This document shows positions 17,720 through 28,479 of a stretch of 64,000 nucleotides of DNA, one piece after another. The stretch is from NCBI GenBank assembly GCA_039583875.1, contig CM077165.1, forward strand, positions 78,418,757 through 78,482,756, written 5' to 3'. The translations under genes were made by a program, and so were the position numbers. This stretch comes from Platanthera guangdongensis. Lineage: Eukaryota; Streptophyta; Magnoliopsida; Asparagales; Orchidaceae. How positions within the stretch are numbered: the stretch's first letter is position 1; each line of letters opens with the position of its first letter. The notes beneath the pieces are model-generated. The model was not told the origin of the DNA and made no database searches. It saw nothing but the letters and a program-made list of their open reading frames with translations.

Positions 17720-19471
17720 CTAGAGTTGATCATTTAGGTATCGTATACCCATCGATCTAGTATGACCATCATGCTTTCTCTGCGCGAGAGGCTTTGTCAG
17801 CGGATCCGCAATATTTTCCTCAGTCGGCACTCTGCAAATGTTTACATCTCCTCGTTCGACAATCTCACGAATAAGATGAAACCGCCGAAGTATGTGCTTG
17901 GAGCGCTGATGAGATCTAGGTTCCTTAGATTGTGCAATTGCAACATTGTTATCACAGTAGAGAACTACGGGACCAACAATGCTAGGAACTACATCAAGCT
18001 CGCCGATGAATTTCCTAATCCATACAGCCTTCTTTGCCGCATTAGCTGCTGCGATATACTCGGCCTCTGTTGTAGAATCAGCAACTGTCTCTTGCTTGGA
18101 ACTCTTCCAGCTCACAGCTCCTCCATACAGGCAAAACACAAAACCTGACTGAGACTTGGAGTCGTCTCTGTCAGTTTGGAAGCTAGCATCCGTGTAACCG
18201 CTTACGACGAGCTCTTCCTCTCCACCATACACCAAGAATACATCCTTAGTTCTTCTCAAGTACTTCAGGATATTCTTGACTGCAATCCAGTGACACTCAC
18301 CGGGATCTGACTGATACCTGCTAGTCATGCTCAAAGCAAAGGAGACATCGGGTCGAGTACATAACATCGCGTACATGATTGATACAATTGCCGAAGCATA
18401 TGGAATCAACTTCATGCTGTCCTTATCTTCACAAGACTTTGGACACTGGTCCTTAGAGAGATTCACACCATGAGATATGGGCAAAAATCCTTTCTTGGAC
18501 TCAAGCATGTTGAACCGCTTCAACACCTTTTCGATGTACGTACTCTGGGTCAAACCCAGCAACTTCTTCGATCTATCTCTATAGATCTTAATACCGAGTA
18601 TATAAGTCGCTTCACCCAAATCCTTCATTGAAAAGCAGTTCCCTAGGTTGTTCTTAACAACTTTCAGGGTAGGAATGTCATTCCCAATCAACAGTATGTC
18701 ATCTACAAACAATATCAGGAAGACAACAATGCTCCCACTGATTCGCTTGTAAACACAAGGCTCATCTTCATTCTTGATGAAACCAAACTCTTTGATTTTC
18801 TCATCAAAACGAAGATTCCAACTTCGAGAGGCCTGTTTCAGTCCATAAATGGACATATTCAGCTTGCATATTTTAGTGGCTTCATCTGGGGATACAAAAC
18901 CCTCGGGTTGTGTCATGTACACTTCCTCAAGGAGGTTTCCATTAAGGAAAGCCATTTTAACATCCATCTGCCAGATCTCGTAGTCATAATACGCAGCAAT
19001 AGCAAGCAATATCCTTATGAACTTTACCATGGCAACAGGGTAAAAGGTCTCATCATAGTCAATACCATGAATTTGCTTGAAACCCTTAGCCACCAGTCGC
19101 CCTTTGAATGTCTGTACATTCCCATCCATGTCGGTCTTCTTCTTGAAGACCCACTTGCACCCTATGGGTCGTACCCCTTCAGGTGGTTCCACCAAGTTCC
19201 AAACTTGGTTTGCAGACATGGAGTCCATTTCGGATTTCATAGCCTCAAGCCATTTGTCGGAGTCCGGTCCATTCATAGCCTCTTGGTAGGTTGCTGGTTC
19301 ATCATCATGATCCATAAGCAACACATTACCTATTTGAGACACGAGAAATCCATATCTCTCAGGCTCAAACCTCGGTCTACCAGATCTACGTAGGACTTGT
19401 GTTCCCTGAGCAGGTTCTCTATCTACAACATCTTGTAGTCCTGTCTCAGAATCCAATTCTGGTTCATTCAC
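17720..19471 (-). CDS. pol: Copia-2 reverse transcriptase and RNase H (583 aa open)
   Basis: The C-terminal part of Pol, continuous in frame with the upstream integrase ORF but separated by two nonsense codons. The RT opening block (KWVFKKKTDMDGN, RLVAKGFKQ) is at about residues 105-135. The first catalytic Asp is in QMDVKMAFLNGNLLEEV, and the YxDD-equivalent FVDDILLIGND is near 255. RNase H shows TDASFQTDRDDSKSQSG (about 440), SSKQETVADSTTEAEY and YCDNNVAIAQ, ending ADPLTKPL near the C-terminus. All expected catalytic acids are visible. The annotated start is simply the first Met after the last stop. Confidence 0.9.
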   Translation of the reverse strand: MNEPELDSETGLQDVVDREPAQGTQVLRRSGRPRFEPERYGFLVSQIGNVLLMDHDDEPATYQEAMNGPDSDKWLEAMKSEMDSMSANQVWNLVEPPEGVRPIGCKWVFKKKTDMDGNVQTFKGRLVAKGFKQIHGIDYDETFYPVAMVKFIRILLAIAAYYDYEIWQMDVKMAFLNGNLLEEVYMTQPEGFVSPDEATKICKLNMSIYGLKQASRSWNLRFDEKIKEFGFIKNEDEPCVYKRISGSIVVFLILFVDDILLIGNDIPTLKVVKNNLGNCFSMKDLGEATYILGIKIYRDRSKKLLGLTQSTYIEKVLKRFNMLESKKGFLPISHGVNLSKDQCPKSCEDKDSMKLIPYASAIVSIMYAMLCTRPDVSFALSMTSRYQSDPGECHWIAVKNILKYLRRTKDVFLVYGGEEELVVSGYTDASFQTDRDDSKSQSGFVFCLYGGAVSWKSSKQETVADSTTEAEYIAAANAAKKAVWIRKFIGELDVVPSIVGPVVLYCDNNVAIAQSKEPRSHQRSKHILRRFHLIREIVERGDVNICRVPTEENIADPLTKPLAQRKHDGHTRSMGIRYLNDQL

Positions 19472-19642
19472 TACATGTGGTTCTTAAACTTCTTCAAGCT
19501 CTACCTTTTCAGTCTTTCTTGATAAGAACTCTTTCTCCAAGAAGAAACCAGTTATTGCGACAAACACTTTGCCCTCAGACGGTAGGTAAAAGTAATACCC
19601 TTTCATTTCCTTAGGATATCCCACCAGATAACATTTATCCGA

Positions 19643-21103
19643 TTAGGATTCCAGCTTGTCAGGCATTTGACGTCTCACGTATGCCTCACAGCCCCAAATT
19701 TTAATGAACGACATACTAGGGCGCTTCCCAGTCCATATCTCATATGGTGTCTTCAGAACCGTTTTCGTTGGAGCGCGCTTCAATGTCATTGCAGCGGTAT
19801 CTAAAGAAAAATCCCAAAAGGAAACAGGCAAGTCTGCATGACTCATCATCGAACGTACCATGTCTAACAGAGTATGATTTGTCCTCTCAGACACACCATT
19901 ATGTTGTGGTGTTGTAGGTGGAGTGAGCTGTGATACAATACCACACTCTTTCAGATGATCACGGAACTCATGACTCAGGTATTCGCCACCTCGATCAGAT
20001 CGGAGTGCTTTAACCCTTTTACCCAACTGATTTTCTACTTCGTTCTTGAACTCTTTGAACTTTTCAAAGGTCTCATATTTGCAATTCATAAGATACATAT
20101 ATCTGTATCTACTGAAATCATCAGTAAATGTTACAAAGTAGAAATACCCACCTCTAGCCATGGAACTCATGGGTCCGCATACATCACTATGTACAACACC
20201 CAAGAGATCCTCAGCCCTCTCAGTATAACCAGTGAAAGGAGCTTTAGTCATCTTGCCTAACAAACAAGACTCACATCGCTCAAATGATTCATAATCAAAT
20301 GAGTCCAAAAGTCCATCTCTATGGAGCTTGGATATGCGCTTCTCGTTGATATGGCCCAAACGACAATGCCAGAGATACGTAGGGTTTGAGTCATTTGTTC
20401 TTAGTCTTTTATTATTTTCTACATTACAGATCAGATGGTCTAAGTTCAAAACATAAAGACCATTAAACAATTGGGCTACAGCATAACAAACATCATTCTT
20501 AAATATAGAACAACAATTGTTCTTAATTATAAAAGAAAATCCAATCATGTCCAAACATGAAATAGATACAATGTTTCTAGTTATGGCCGGAACAAAATAA
20601 CAATTATCAAGTTCTATTACAAGCCCACTGGGCAAAGAAAGACGATAAACCCCTATGACTACAGCAGCAACTCTTGCTCCATTGCCGACGCGGAGGTCCA
20701 CCTCCCCTTTACTTAGCAATCTTCTCCTTCCCAGTTCCTGCACATTTGTACAAATGTGAGAACCACAACCGGTATCCAATACCCAAGATGAAGGAGCAGA
20801 AAGGTTTATCTCTATAACGTAAATATTTGAAGCGGAAGTCATACCTCCCCTCAATTTCTGCAGACCCTCAATGTACGAAGGACAGTTCCTCCTCCAATGA
20901 CCAGCCTTGCCACAGTGGTGGCATTTCCCTTCCTTCACCGTGCTTTTCTTCTTCATCAGTGCAGAAGACTTGGGCTCAAGAAATGACTTAGGTCCTACCT
21001 TCGTCTTCTTAGAACCCTTGGCCTTGCCCTTGCCCTTATGCACCATCAGTATGGGGCTGGCAGGCTTGGCCTTCTTCATGTTGATTTCGGCAGTTCTCAA
21101 CAT
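19643..21103 (-). CDS. pol: Copia-2 nucleocapsid, protease and integrase (486 aa open)
   Basis: Begins in the C-terminal part of Gag. The zinc knuckle CHHCGKAGHWRRNC is at about residue 62, protease active site WVLDTGCGSHIC near 107, and integrase zinc block HCRLGH...CESCLLGK near 250-285. The integrase core has Asp in HSDVCGP, Asp in RSDRGGEY and Glu in GVSERTN, so a complete D-D-E triad. It stops at 19643 in a nonsense codon after PDKLES. Just downstream the same frame goes on (YLVGYPKEMKGYYFY) to a second nonsense near 19485 and then the RT ORF. It is separated from gag by one frameshift near 21133. Confidence 0.9.
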   Translation of the reverse strand: MLRTAEINMKKAKPASPILMVHKGKGKAKGSKKTKVGPKSFLEPKSSALMKKKSTVKEGKCHHCGKAGHWRRNCPSYIEGLQKLRGGMTSASNIYVIEINLSAPSSWVLDTGCGSHICTNVQELGRRRLLSKGEVDLRVGNGARVAAVVIGVYRLSLPSGLVIELDNCYFVPAITRNIVSISCLDMIGFSFIIKNNCCSIFKNDVCYAVAQLFNGLYVLNLDHLICNVENNKRLRTNDSNPTYLWHCRLGHINEKRISKLHRDGLLDSFDYESFERCESCLLGKMTKAPFTGYTERAEDLLGVVHSDVCGPMSSMARGGYFYFVTFTDDFSRYRYMYLMNCKYETFEKFKEFKNEVENQLGKRVKALRSDRGGEYLSHEFRDHLKECGIVSQLTPPTTPQHNGVSERTNHTLLDMVRSMMSHADLPVSFWDFSLDTAAMTLKRAPTKTVLKTPYEIWTGKRPSMSFIKIWGCEAYVRRQMPDKLES

Positions 21104-21105
21104 GC

Positions 21106-21678
21106 CTAGGAGTTCGGGCAGTGTCTTTCTATTTCATTCATGTTATAGTTCAAGACAAACTGCTCATAACTGTCCGACAATGATTGCAGGATCAGATCCG
21201 TGACCAACTCTTGACCAAGAGGAAAACCCAGCCTTTCAAGGTTCTCTATATACCCAATCATCTTGAGTACGTGAGTCCCTACTGAGTCTCGAACTCCCAT
21301 CTTGCACTGAAACAACGCTTTTATGATGTCGAACCTCTCTTGACGAGCCTGCCCTTGAAACATTTTCTTGAGATGCTCGTCAATCTCCTTGCACCCCATG
21401 TTCTCATGTTGCTTCTGAAGCTCAGAGTTCATAGTGGCAAGCATAAGGCATTCGACATCTAAAGCATCGTCCGTATACTTCTTATAAGTATCTTTCTCAG
21501 CACGGGAAGAGTTCCCGGTCGGCACCTCAGGGGCTTCTTCTTCCAAGACATAGAGCTTTCGCTCTTGCCTGAGAACAATTCTCAGGTTCCTGTACCAGTC
21601 CATGTAATTTGTCCCACTGAGCTTATCCTTCTCAAGGATGGCTCTCAGAGACAACGTGGAGTGTGAAACACTTGCCAT
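21106..21678 (-). CDS. gag: Copia-2 Gag, N-terminal and capsid part
   Basis: The start ATG lies after a leader of about 960 bp from the primer site. The capsid region has the usual copia Gag blocks (KLSGTNYMDWYRNLRIVL near residue 18, then CLMLATMNSELQ, and LILQSLSDSYEQFVLNYNM near 160). A single missing base near 21133 shifts the frame into a stop at 21106; the proper frame continues as the ORF starting at 21103. Apart from this the ORF is intact. Copia Gag assembles the cytoplasmic particle. Confidence 0.9.
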   Translation of the reverse strand: MASVSHSTLSLRAILEKDKLSGTNYMDWYRNLRIVLRQERKLYVLEEEAPEVPTGNSSRAEKDTYKKYTDDALDVECLMLATMNSELQKQHENMGCKEIDEHLKKMFQGQARQERFDIIKALFQCKMGVRDSVGTHVLKMIGYIENLERLGFPLGQELVTDLILQSLSDSYEQFVLNYNMNEIERHCPNS

Positions 21679-22640
21679 GGAATTCTACAAGAATTTATGC
21701 AGAATAAAATCAGTACCAAAATTTCAAATACAATTTATTTTAATTTGGACTTCAATTAAAATACTCCCACTATTTTATTCGAAATGATAGCCCTCACTAA
21801 CAATTCAGAGAGTTCATGCGAGCTACTCTCTTAGTGGACAATATCCGTATTTCACCAACACTATGAGTCCGCTTTGGCGATCCTCTCACGATGCGGTTAT
21901 TTAGGTAGGCAACGCTTGCCAATTGCATCCTCATGCAATTCTTGTATGGTTGGTGAATAACTCCTTATTCGCATCCATCATATGGTGCATGCCAACCCTA
22001 TGCCTCTAGGCACTCAACCTTTGAGGTCACCTAGTAAGTATGACCCGATGTCGACAGTGGGATATCACAATTATCCGCTCGCACCCTTACCAAGATAGAT
22101 TAATGCACCTTGCTTTGGCAAGCCCACACTTCGTCGATCGAGGCAGGAAGAGTGTCATCCATCGGAAGGCATCCGAACACTTAATATTAGATGAAGGGAT
22201 TTTGATTATAGGTTAACAATTAACCACGATCAACATTTGATCAATGTGCACATCCAAAGAAAAACAATTCTAAACCACATGCATCCCTTATGTGCACATC
22301 CTAACACCATCAACAATTGATAGAAGGAAGGGATAAATCTGAACATCCGGAAACTTCCAAATCCTCAGATTTACATGCATTGGACAAAGGCAAAGACAGC
22401 TCAACTTAAAGCAGTAGACAAGCTCATCTCTCTTTGTTGGATTCAAAATCCAAAACAAAATCGAGGGATGGTTACTGCTAAGGAGATCACAATTTCTAAC
22501 AATTAGAAATTCCACGCAATTCCAGAGTTTCTTGGCGGGGAACCAAGACTAAATCTAGGTATTTAGAACACTTCTAAATCCCTAGGTTTACACGTACTGG
22601 AATAACAAACTTCCAAAACAACGATCATGGCCGAAACCTG
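21679..22640 (-). other. Copia-2 leader
   Basis: About 960 bp between primer site and gag. I see no repeat or long conserved frame. Packaging signals may lie here, but nothing in the sequence identifies them. Confidence 0.6.
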
Positions 22641-22652
22641 GCTCTGATACTA
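22641..22652 (-). other. Copia-2 primer-binding site
   Basis: The minus strand reads TAGTATCAGAGC one base after the 5' LTR. It is the initiator-Met tRNA complement with one mismatch (TGG to TAG). Confidence 0.85.
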
Positions 22653-22653
22653 C

Positions 22654-23791
22654 TGTTGGGTTTCTCTATGAGGATGGCACAACGCTTGTGCACGCAGCGG
22701 AAAAGAAAAACATCAAGAAAAACCCAAAGAAATGTGGATCGGGCCATGAACGTTGAATCAAGAAGTTAGCAAAACTAGGCAAAAATTATCTCGGTGGCGT
22801 TGAGTCACAACTCAACGGAGATGCTCCAAACTTTGTCTTCTTGCTAGCGGTGAGTTATACATGGAATAATGTCCACGTTTCTGCAGAAGTCCACACGAGC
22901 GGGAGAACACCGGGCTTTCCGTCACACGGAAGATCGGGAAGAACGATGACCACACCTTGCTATTCCACGGACTGCTAGGTCCGCGCCAGGAAGAGCAGCA
23001 CCAGCGACAGTCGCCGGAGAAGAGGAGGTCGACGGAGCGAACACGGCGGCTGCGGAACCCTTCCGTCGGCGGCGGGATTCGGGATCGGCAGAACGATCGC
23101 GGAACGGAACTCTTCCATCGCGGGTTTCGATCTGCTACAGGAGAAAATCGCGAGCCCTTTCCCGAAAACCCTAAGTGTTGTATTTATACCAAAGGTATAA
23201 ATAAACCTAGGCTTATCGCTATCCGCAGACCACCCAATAATGAGGTTCAGAATCGGCGAGTATCAATCGGCGAGAGTCGGCGAGAATCGGCGAGAATCGA
23301 TCAGCGAGCATCACCATGGATCGGCGAGAATCAGAGTACAATACTCGATGATTCTCGCCGATCGTCGAGCTTCGCTTGATGATACATGTCAAATCTCGTC
23401 GACCGTCGAGCCGCGGTCGACGATACATGTCGAAGTCTTCGATCTTCGAGAATCAACATATTGATTCTCGACGATTCTCGTCGATCGGCGAGAATCAGAG
23501 AGACGATTCTCGCCGATCGGCGGGAATCAGAAGACGATTCTCGACGAACGTTATCGACCCTCGTACGACAATCCTAACCAGCCCTCCAAGGCAACATTTG
23601 CCCAACCCGACGATCCTTTAAGGCAACACTTTGCCCACAACCCCATTCAGGTCGGTGATTGGTAACCTTTACCAACACAGTCAATTATCCAACTTCTCCA
23701 CATCTCTTATGTGCGACCCTGCAGGCTCATATCGCGTTGGCAGTGAGATTACATGTTTGATCACTTCCAGATCACAATGGTAACTCCAACA
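22654..23791 (-). repeat. Copia-2 5' LTR
   Basis: Same length (1138 bp) as 15616-16753, with scattered differences, many of them transitions. It is the promoter copy on the minus strand: array at about 23243-23553, TATA at 23180-23188. The outer flank is CAACT. Confidence 0.96.
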
Positions 23792-24940
23792 CAACTTACA
23801 GGTTTCGTTGATTCTAACTTTCCTGATTATGTTTATCTGTTATCTAAAGCTTTATATGGTTTGAAACAAGCTCCTCGAGCTTGGTATGAGATGTTGTCTA
23901 CCTTTCTTCTTGAGAACAAGTTCACAAGGGGAAAAATAGATAAGACATTATTTCTTAGGGAAATAAAGAGCAAGATTTTGCAAATGCAAATCTATGTCGA
24001 TGATATTATTTTTGTCTCTACTGACGAAAACCTCTGCAAGAAGTTTTCAAAACTTATGCAAGGAAAGTTTGAAATGAGCAGTATGCGCGAGCTGAAGTAT
24101 TTCTTAGGGCTTCAGGTGTAACAATCTGAAGATGGAATTTTCATCTCGCAGACTAAGTTCACCAAGGAGAAAATTAAGAAATTCAGAATGGAGAACGCAA
24201 TCTCTATGAGGACTCTAATGGGTTCAGCTATGTCTTTGGAAAAGGATAAAAAAGGGAAATCTTTTGATGAAACCAAGTACAGAAGCATAATTGGATCCTT
24301 GCTCTACCATACTTCCAGTAGACCAGACATAATGTTCTCAACATATGTATGTGCTAGATTCCAAGTGAACTCTAAGGAATCTCACTACGCTGCTGCAAAG
24401 CGGATTTTGAGATACCTTAAAGGTACACCAAATCTTGGCTTATGGTACCCAAGAAGTAATGATAGCAAGCTAATTGATTTTTCAGATGCAGATTTTGCAG
24501 GTAGCAAAGATGATAGGAAGAGCACTTCCGGGACTTGCCAATTCCTTGAAAGAAGGATCATTTCTTGGAGTATTAAGAAGCAAAACTGTGTTACAATCTC
24601 AATGGCCGAGTCATAGTATATCTCTACAGGCAGTTGTTGTGCACAGTTGCTATGGATAAAGAATAAGCTGGAAGATTAAAAACTCAAAGTCTAAAACATC
24701 CCTTTGTTCTGCGACTCCTCCAGGACAATTGTAATAGCTAACAACCCAGTCTCTCACGGCCGGACAATGCACATAGAGCTGCGTTACCACTTCATCCGGG
24801 AGCATGTGGTGCAAGGGGACATAGATCTACAATATGTCCCCACAAACAAGCAGATTGTAGACATATTCACGAAGCTGCTGGATGAGGCCAAGTTCTCATT
24901 CTTCAAAATAGAACTTGGAATGCTCAACAATGAAGATTAA
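23792..24940 (+). pseudogene. pol: Copia-H reverse transcriptase C-terminal part and RNase H
   Basis: Resumes after Copia-2 with TGFVDSNFPDYVYLLSKALY, then GLKQAPRAWYE and the catalytic IYVDDIIFVS near 23994. RNase H follows (DFSDADFAGSKDDRKSTSG near 24475, SWSIKKQNCVTISMAES). Stops or shifts occur at 24119, 24614 and about 24680-24690. The end is recognisable as RYHFIREHVVQGDIDLQ and MLNNED (24940). RNase H acidic residues are present, but the gene is dead. Confidence 0.87.
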
Positions 24941-25013
24941 ATAAGGTAGACTCACAACTTAGCTCAGATATCAAATAATTCATCAACAGTTGAAATTTCT
25001 CAAGTTGAGACTT

Positions 25014-25185
25014 AATGACTCGAGTAAGATAAAGACCACTCGAGTACTTCTTCATCCTATTCGAGTACTCTGCAAGTCACTCGAGTAACATTACACGAGT
25101 ACTAAGTTCTCACTCAAGAAGCATGAAGATGCCACTCGAGTACCGTCATTATTTCACTCGAGTACTGTCGGTCTATACGAGTACC
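25014..25185. repeat. CTCGAGTA array upstream of the Copia-H extra ORF
   Basis: Eight copies of ACTCGAGTAC or one-base variants lie in about 170 bp (near 25018, 25038, 25061, 25079, 25095, 25133, 25156 and 25176), about 20 bp or multiples apart. The same octamer makes up the array in the Copia-H LTR (38290-38865), so an LTR-type control region has been placed or kept inside the element. Confidence 0.9.
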
Positions 25186-25302
25186 AGGAAGACATTTTCT
25201 CAACTTCTATTCAAATTTCTTTGTTCGCAACCTGAGGCTTATACCGCCACTTTCCAAGGTATGTTAGATTAATTTCCTTCTTAATCATCGATAAATTAGT
25301 GT

Positions 25303-25314
25303 TATATAAATAGG
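25303..25314 (+). promoter_or_regulatory. internal TATA box before the Copia-H extra ORF
   Basis: TATATAAATAGG lies 118 bp after the CTCGAGTA array and 25 bp before the ATG at 25339. This is a classic TATA sequence in a plausible place for a separate transcript of the extra ORF. The ATG is so close that the true start codon could be further downstream. Confidence 0.65.
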
Positions 25315-25338
25315 AAAAGTCCAGATTTCACTTTCTAC

Positions 25339-27797
25339 ATGAATTCAAAATCCTCACTCGAGAAAAGGAGAAAGTCTGTTCGTCTTCCGCCGACTGTCGC
25401 AGAGCTCGCGTCATCATCTTCCCCGCGTCGAATTTCTCTCAACTCTCTGGACCAAGGCACCGCCATCAAAGATTGGGATTGGCTTCTAACTCTTCATCGC
25501 CGGCATTACCGAACTTTCAGACGATTTCAGAAATCTCCTCATCCTTCTCGACACCGCCGGCTTGACTTTCATTCTCCAGCAATCGTGCAAAATTCTATTT
25601 ACAGAAGTTGAAGAGTTCTTTGTAAACATCAAGGTAAGGAGAAATGGCAAGGTACTCAAGTCTACAGTGAAGGGAATCAAGAATAAACTCACCAAAACCT
25701 CTATCTCCAACCTTCTTCGGCTACCCGTAGTCGATGAAGAATAACATCTCAGTCATGAAGATTCTGATAGAGCATGTATGTTCTATAAGTTCTTACCATT
25801 TGTCGACCAGATCTCAATCCAGAGAGCAAATTTCTTGTGGAAATTATTGGCAAAGTTCTCCTCTATAAGACATGTTCCACCAGGGACATATCTTTTGACA
25901 TGTTTGACATCATGACCGCCATCATCTGCAGAAAGAAATTTTAGTTTGGTATGTGTATTATTGATAAGATCAGGGAGAGCATCAAGGCTCCAAACTATGC
26001 CAGGATCATCTCTCTGCTTCTGCATGAGATCAATCTGAAAGTCTTTGATTTCTCCAACGGAACAACGCTACACCATATGAAGAAAGTATCAATTTCCTCT
26101 ATTCAGAGATGGGAATTAAAGTTGCTGAATCCTACCCAGTCTGCTAGAGCCCATGATCATCCTGCTGAAGAGGACAGGACCCCATCTCCCTCTCCACCTC
26201 ATATTGCCAGCACATCTAGTGCAGCTGCTGAGGGGAGCCTTCTCCTTCTATTCCAAAAGATAGAGTACCTACTACACATGTTGTTGTCTCTCTCCCTCCA
26301 TCCAATCCAGAAGAAACTCCCTCAGATGCTCAGGTACAAGACACCATTCTCTCTGCAGAAGAAGCCATCAATAAAATAATTGAAGAGTTACGTACTGAAG
26401 AGCATCTTCCCCCCCTACAAAAAGAACAATATACTGAACCATCCAAGCAACCAACACCAGTACCATCACCCACTCATACTCCATCTCCAAGATCTCATGT
26501 TCCATCTCCAGAATCCCTTGTTCACAAATCCCCTGCTGCTGAGAAAGAACAAGTTGAGACTATATTGATTCTTTATGAGAAAGAGCAATCCCCAGAACCA
26601 GTTGAAGCCCCTCTGAAAAGCTTGGATTTCCCTCTTCCCACATTCATTGATGAAGAAGGAGATGATTTGATTCACACCACTAGAGCTAATAGCTCAGTCA
26701 TTATTGAAGAAGTTATTCCATGGTCTGCTCCTCCTCCTCCAGTTCCCTATACTGCAACTCCACCTCATGCTACAAATGATCTTATAGGTAAGATTGAACA
26801 GATGGTGCTAGACCAGAGAAAGTACTTTGATGACTATCTCAAAGTTGTTCAAGATAAAGTTACTGCACTTGAGAATAGCAGAGGATTTGCTAAAATTCAG
26901 CACAATACAGATGAGCTCAGACAGCTATTCAGAATAGGTGGAAAAGCACTGGATCACACAGTTACCAGTGTTGGCCATATAATGGAACAAGGTGTTACTC
27001 TTGTTAATAACCAGATATAGGTAGAAAAGTCAGCCCAAGCTCACACATTCAAGATCTGTGAAGAAGTAGGTACCTTCAAAGAAGATGCTATAAATAATTT
27101 AACTATAGAAGTTAGAAAGGGGGAGAATCTAGTTAAAGAATACTTAGAGAAATCTGATGCTGCTAAGCAAACCCTCCAGGAAGCAAATCTAAAGGAAATT
27201 CATGATGACGTGCAGAATCAAATCCACATTATAAAATTTCATACATATGATACAGCTGTGTGGATGCACAACCAGATATTCCCTAATTTCCAAGCTTATC
27301 CAAACATTATTCCTCATCATCTGAATCCCCTAGCTCCTGTTGCTCCAGTTCTAGTTCCACAACCTACTTTCTCTCCAAGACCTGGAGGCTTTGAATCCCC
27401 TCCTCCAGAATCCTATACTCAAGTTTGGGAATCTGATCCAGCAGATATCTTTCTACAAGCTCCTCCTGAAATTCACATCCCAAAGAAAAGGAAGTATGGT
27501 GATGGAGCCTCTGCCAGCAGATCCATTCCAGTTCTTGAAGCAGAGAAAAGGAAAGCTCCTGAATTTGAAGAAATTTGGAGTCCTACCTCTAAGTCCTTCA
27601 TCCTTGATACTCTAAAGTTAGTCTTGGACTTCAATGAGAATATACATGATCATTACAACTCCCAAGAATGGGACTTGTATGAGAAATATATGACCAAGAG
27701 AAGACTGTATGATAAAGAGTGTGCAAGAAACAATCCTGCTGCACCTCCAAAACCTCCCAAGTACTACCCAAAGTCATACAGTTATCAAAGGAGATAA
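25339..27797 (+). pseudogene. Copia-H extra ORF, decayed
   Basis: Homologous in order to the 768-aa protein of Copia-1 but broken by several frameshifts and stops. The N-terminal block is at 25510-25740 (LTFILQQSCKIL in a shifted frame). The next block is at 25951-26130 (ARIISLLLHEINLKVFDFSNG). A Pro/Ser/Glu-rich middle and a coiled-coil-like part follow (26565-27020). PKKRK near 27482 looks like a nuclear signal. The C-terminal motif is at 27560-27797 (EIWSPTSKSFILDT, then PPKYYPKSYSYQ). Both ends are conserved between the two elements, so the ORF belongs to the family and was not captured by one copy. Function unknown. Confidence 0.8.
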
Positions 27798-28050
27798 CAA
27801 AAAAAGAAGGATAGACAGCAGCAACAACAACAACAACAGCATGCCAAAGAATGAAGAAAGTTACAAGATTGTGGATATGAATTGTGTAAAAATGATTTTT
27901 TTCGACAATTCTAGTTATATAATCCTTAATTTTGTTAATCTACTCCTTGCTTATAATCTTTGTGCTTATCACTTTATTTTTTATCTTGCATATCTAGCTA
28001 TTTATTTGTTTATGTAATTCACCTTAGTATAGAGGGTTCTGACTTCTACA

Positions 28051-28063
28051 AATAGGGAGTGAT
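28051..28063 (+). other. Copia-H polypurine tract
   Basis: AATAGGGAGTGAT directly precedes the 3' LTR start TGTTGGGTTTTG. The roughly 250 bp between it and the extra ORF hold nothing recognisable. Confidence 0.88.
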
Positions 28064-28435
28064 TGTTGGGTTTTGTATCCACAATAACCTAGATTTGTGT
28101 GAAGTTGCCCTTGAACTAAGATGAATTAAGTTGTATTTGGTGTACTGTTTTTGTTATGTGTTTGCAGGACTTAATTTGCAAAGTGTAGACCAATATCAGT
28201 CTACAATGGATCACCAAACACAGGACCATTCAAGGTAATCCCTTATTGTGTGATCCATGGTGTTGACTCATATGTAGCCTCTCTATTTGGATACACTTCA
28301 TTTTTCAAGCACTAGGATTGTTGGAGAAAGACATGTTGCTGATTTTATTGAAGAAAGGAAAATCCTCATGAACTAAAATTTTTCTAAGTGTTTCATTCAA
28401 GTAGAAGTCTAAGTACTCAAGTTGAACCCTTAGTC
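28064..28435 (+). repeat. Copia-H 3' LTR, left part
   Basis: Starts TGTTGGGTTTTGTATCC, akin to the Copia-1 LTR start. Its last 60 bp contain worn CTCAAGT words that begin the array. It is cut at 28435 by Gypsy-3, with TAGTC at 28431-28435. Confidence 0.9.
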
Positions 28436-28479
28436 TGTAACAGTCCAAATTTCGGAAACAGGAAATTTTTGGGTGACAC

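Larger units (their letters stand above)
15616..23791 (-). mobile_element. Copia-2: nearly intact copia element, minus strand
   Basis: 8176-bp element flanked by CAACT at 15611-15615 and 23792-23796. Both LTRs are 1138 bp and very similar. On the minus strand the order is 5' LTR (22654-23791), primer site, leader, gag, knuckle-protease-integrase, reverse transcriptase-RNase H, 3' untranslated region, polypurine tract, 3' LTR (15616-16753). Only one frameshift and two nonsense codons break the polyprotein. Gag and Pol are clearly of a different copia lineage from Copia-H and Copia-1 (single CHHC knuckle, WVLDTGCGSHIC protease). I do not assign the lineage. Confidence 0.95.
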
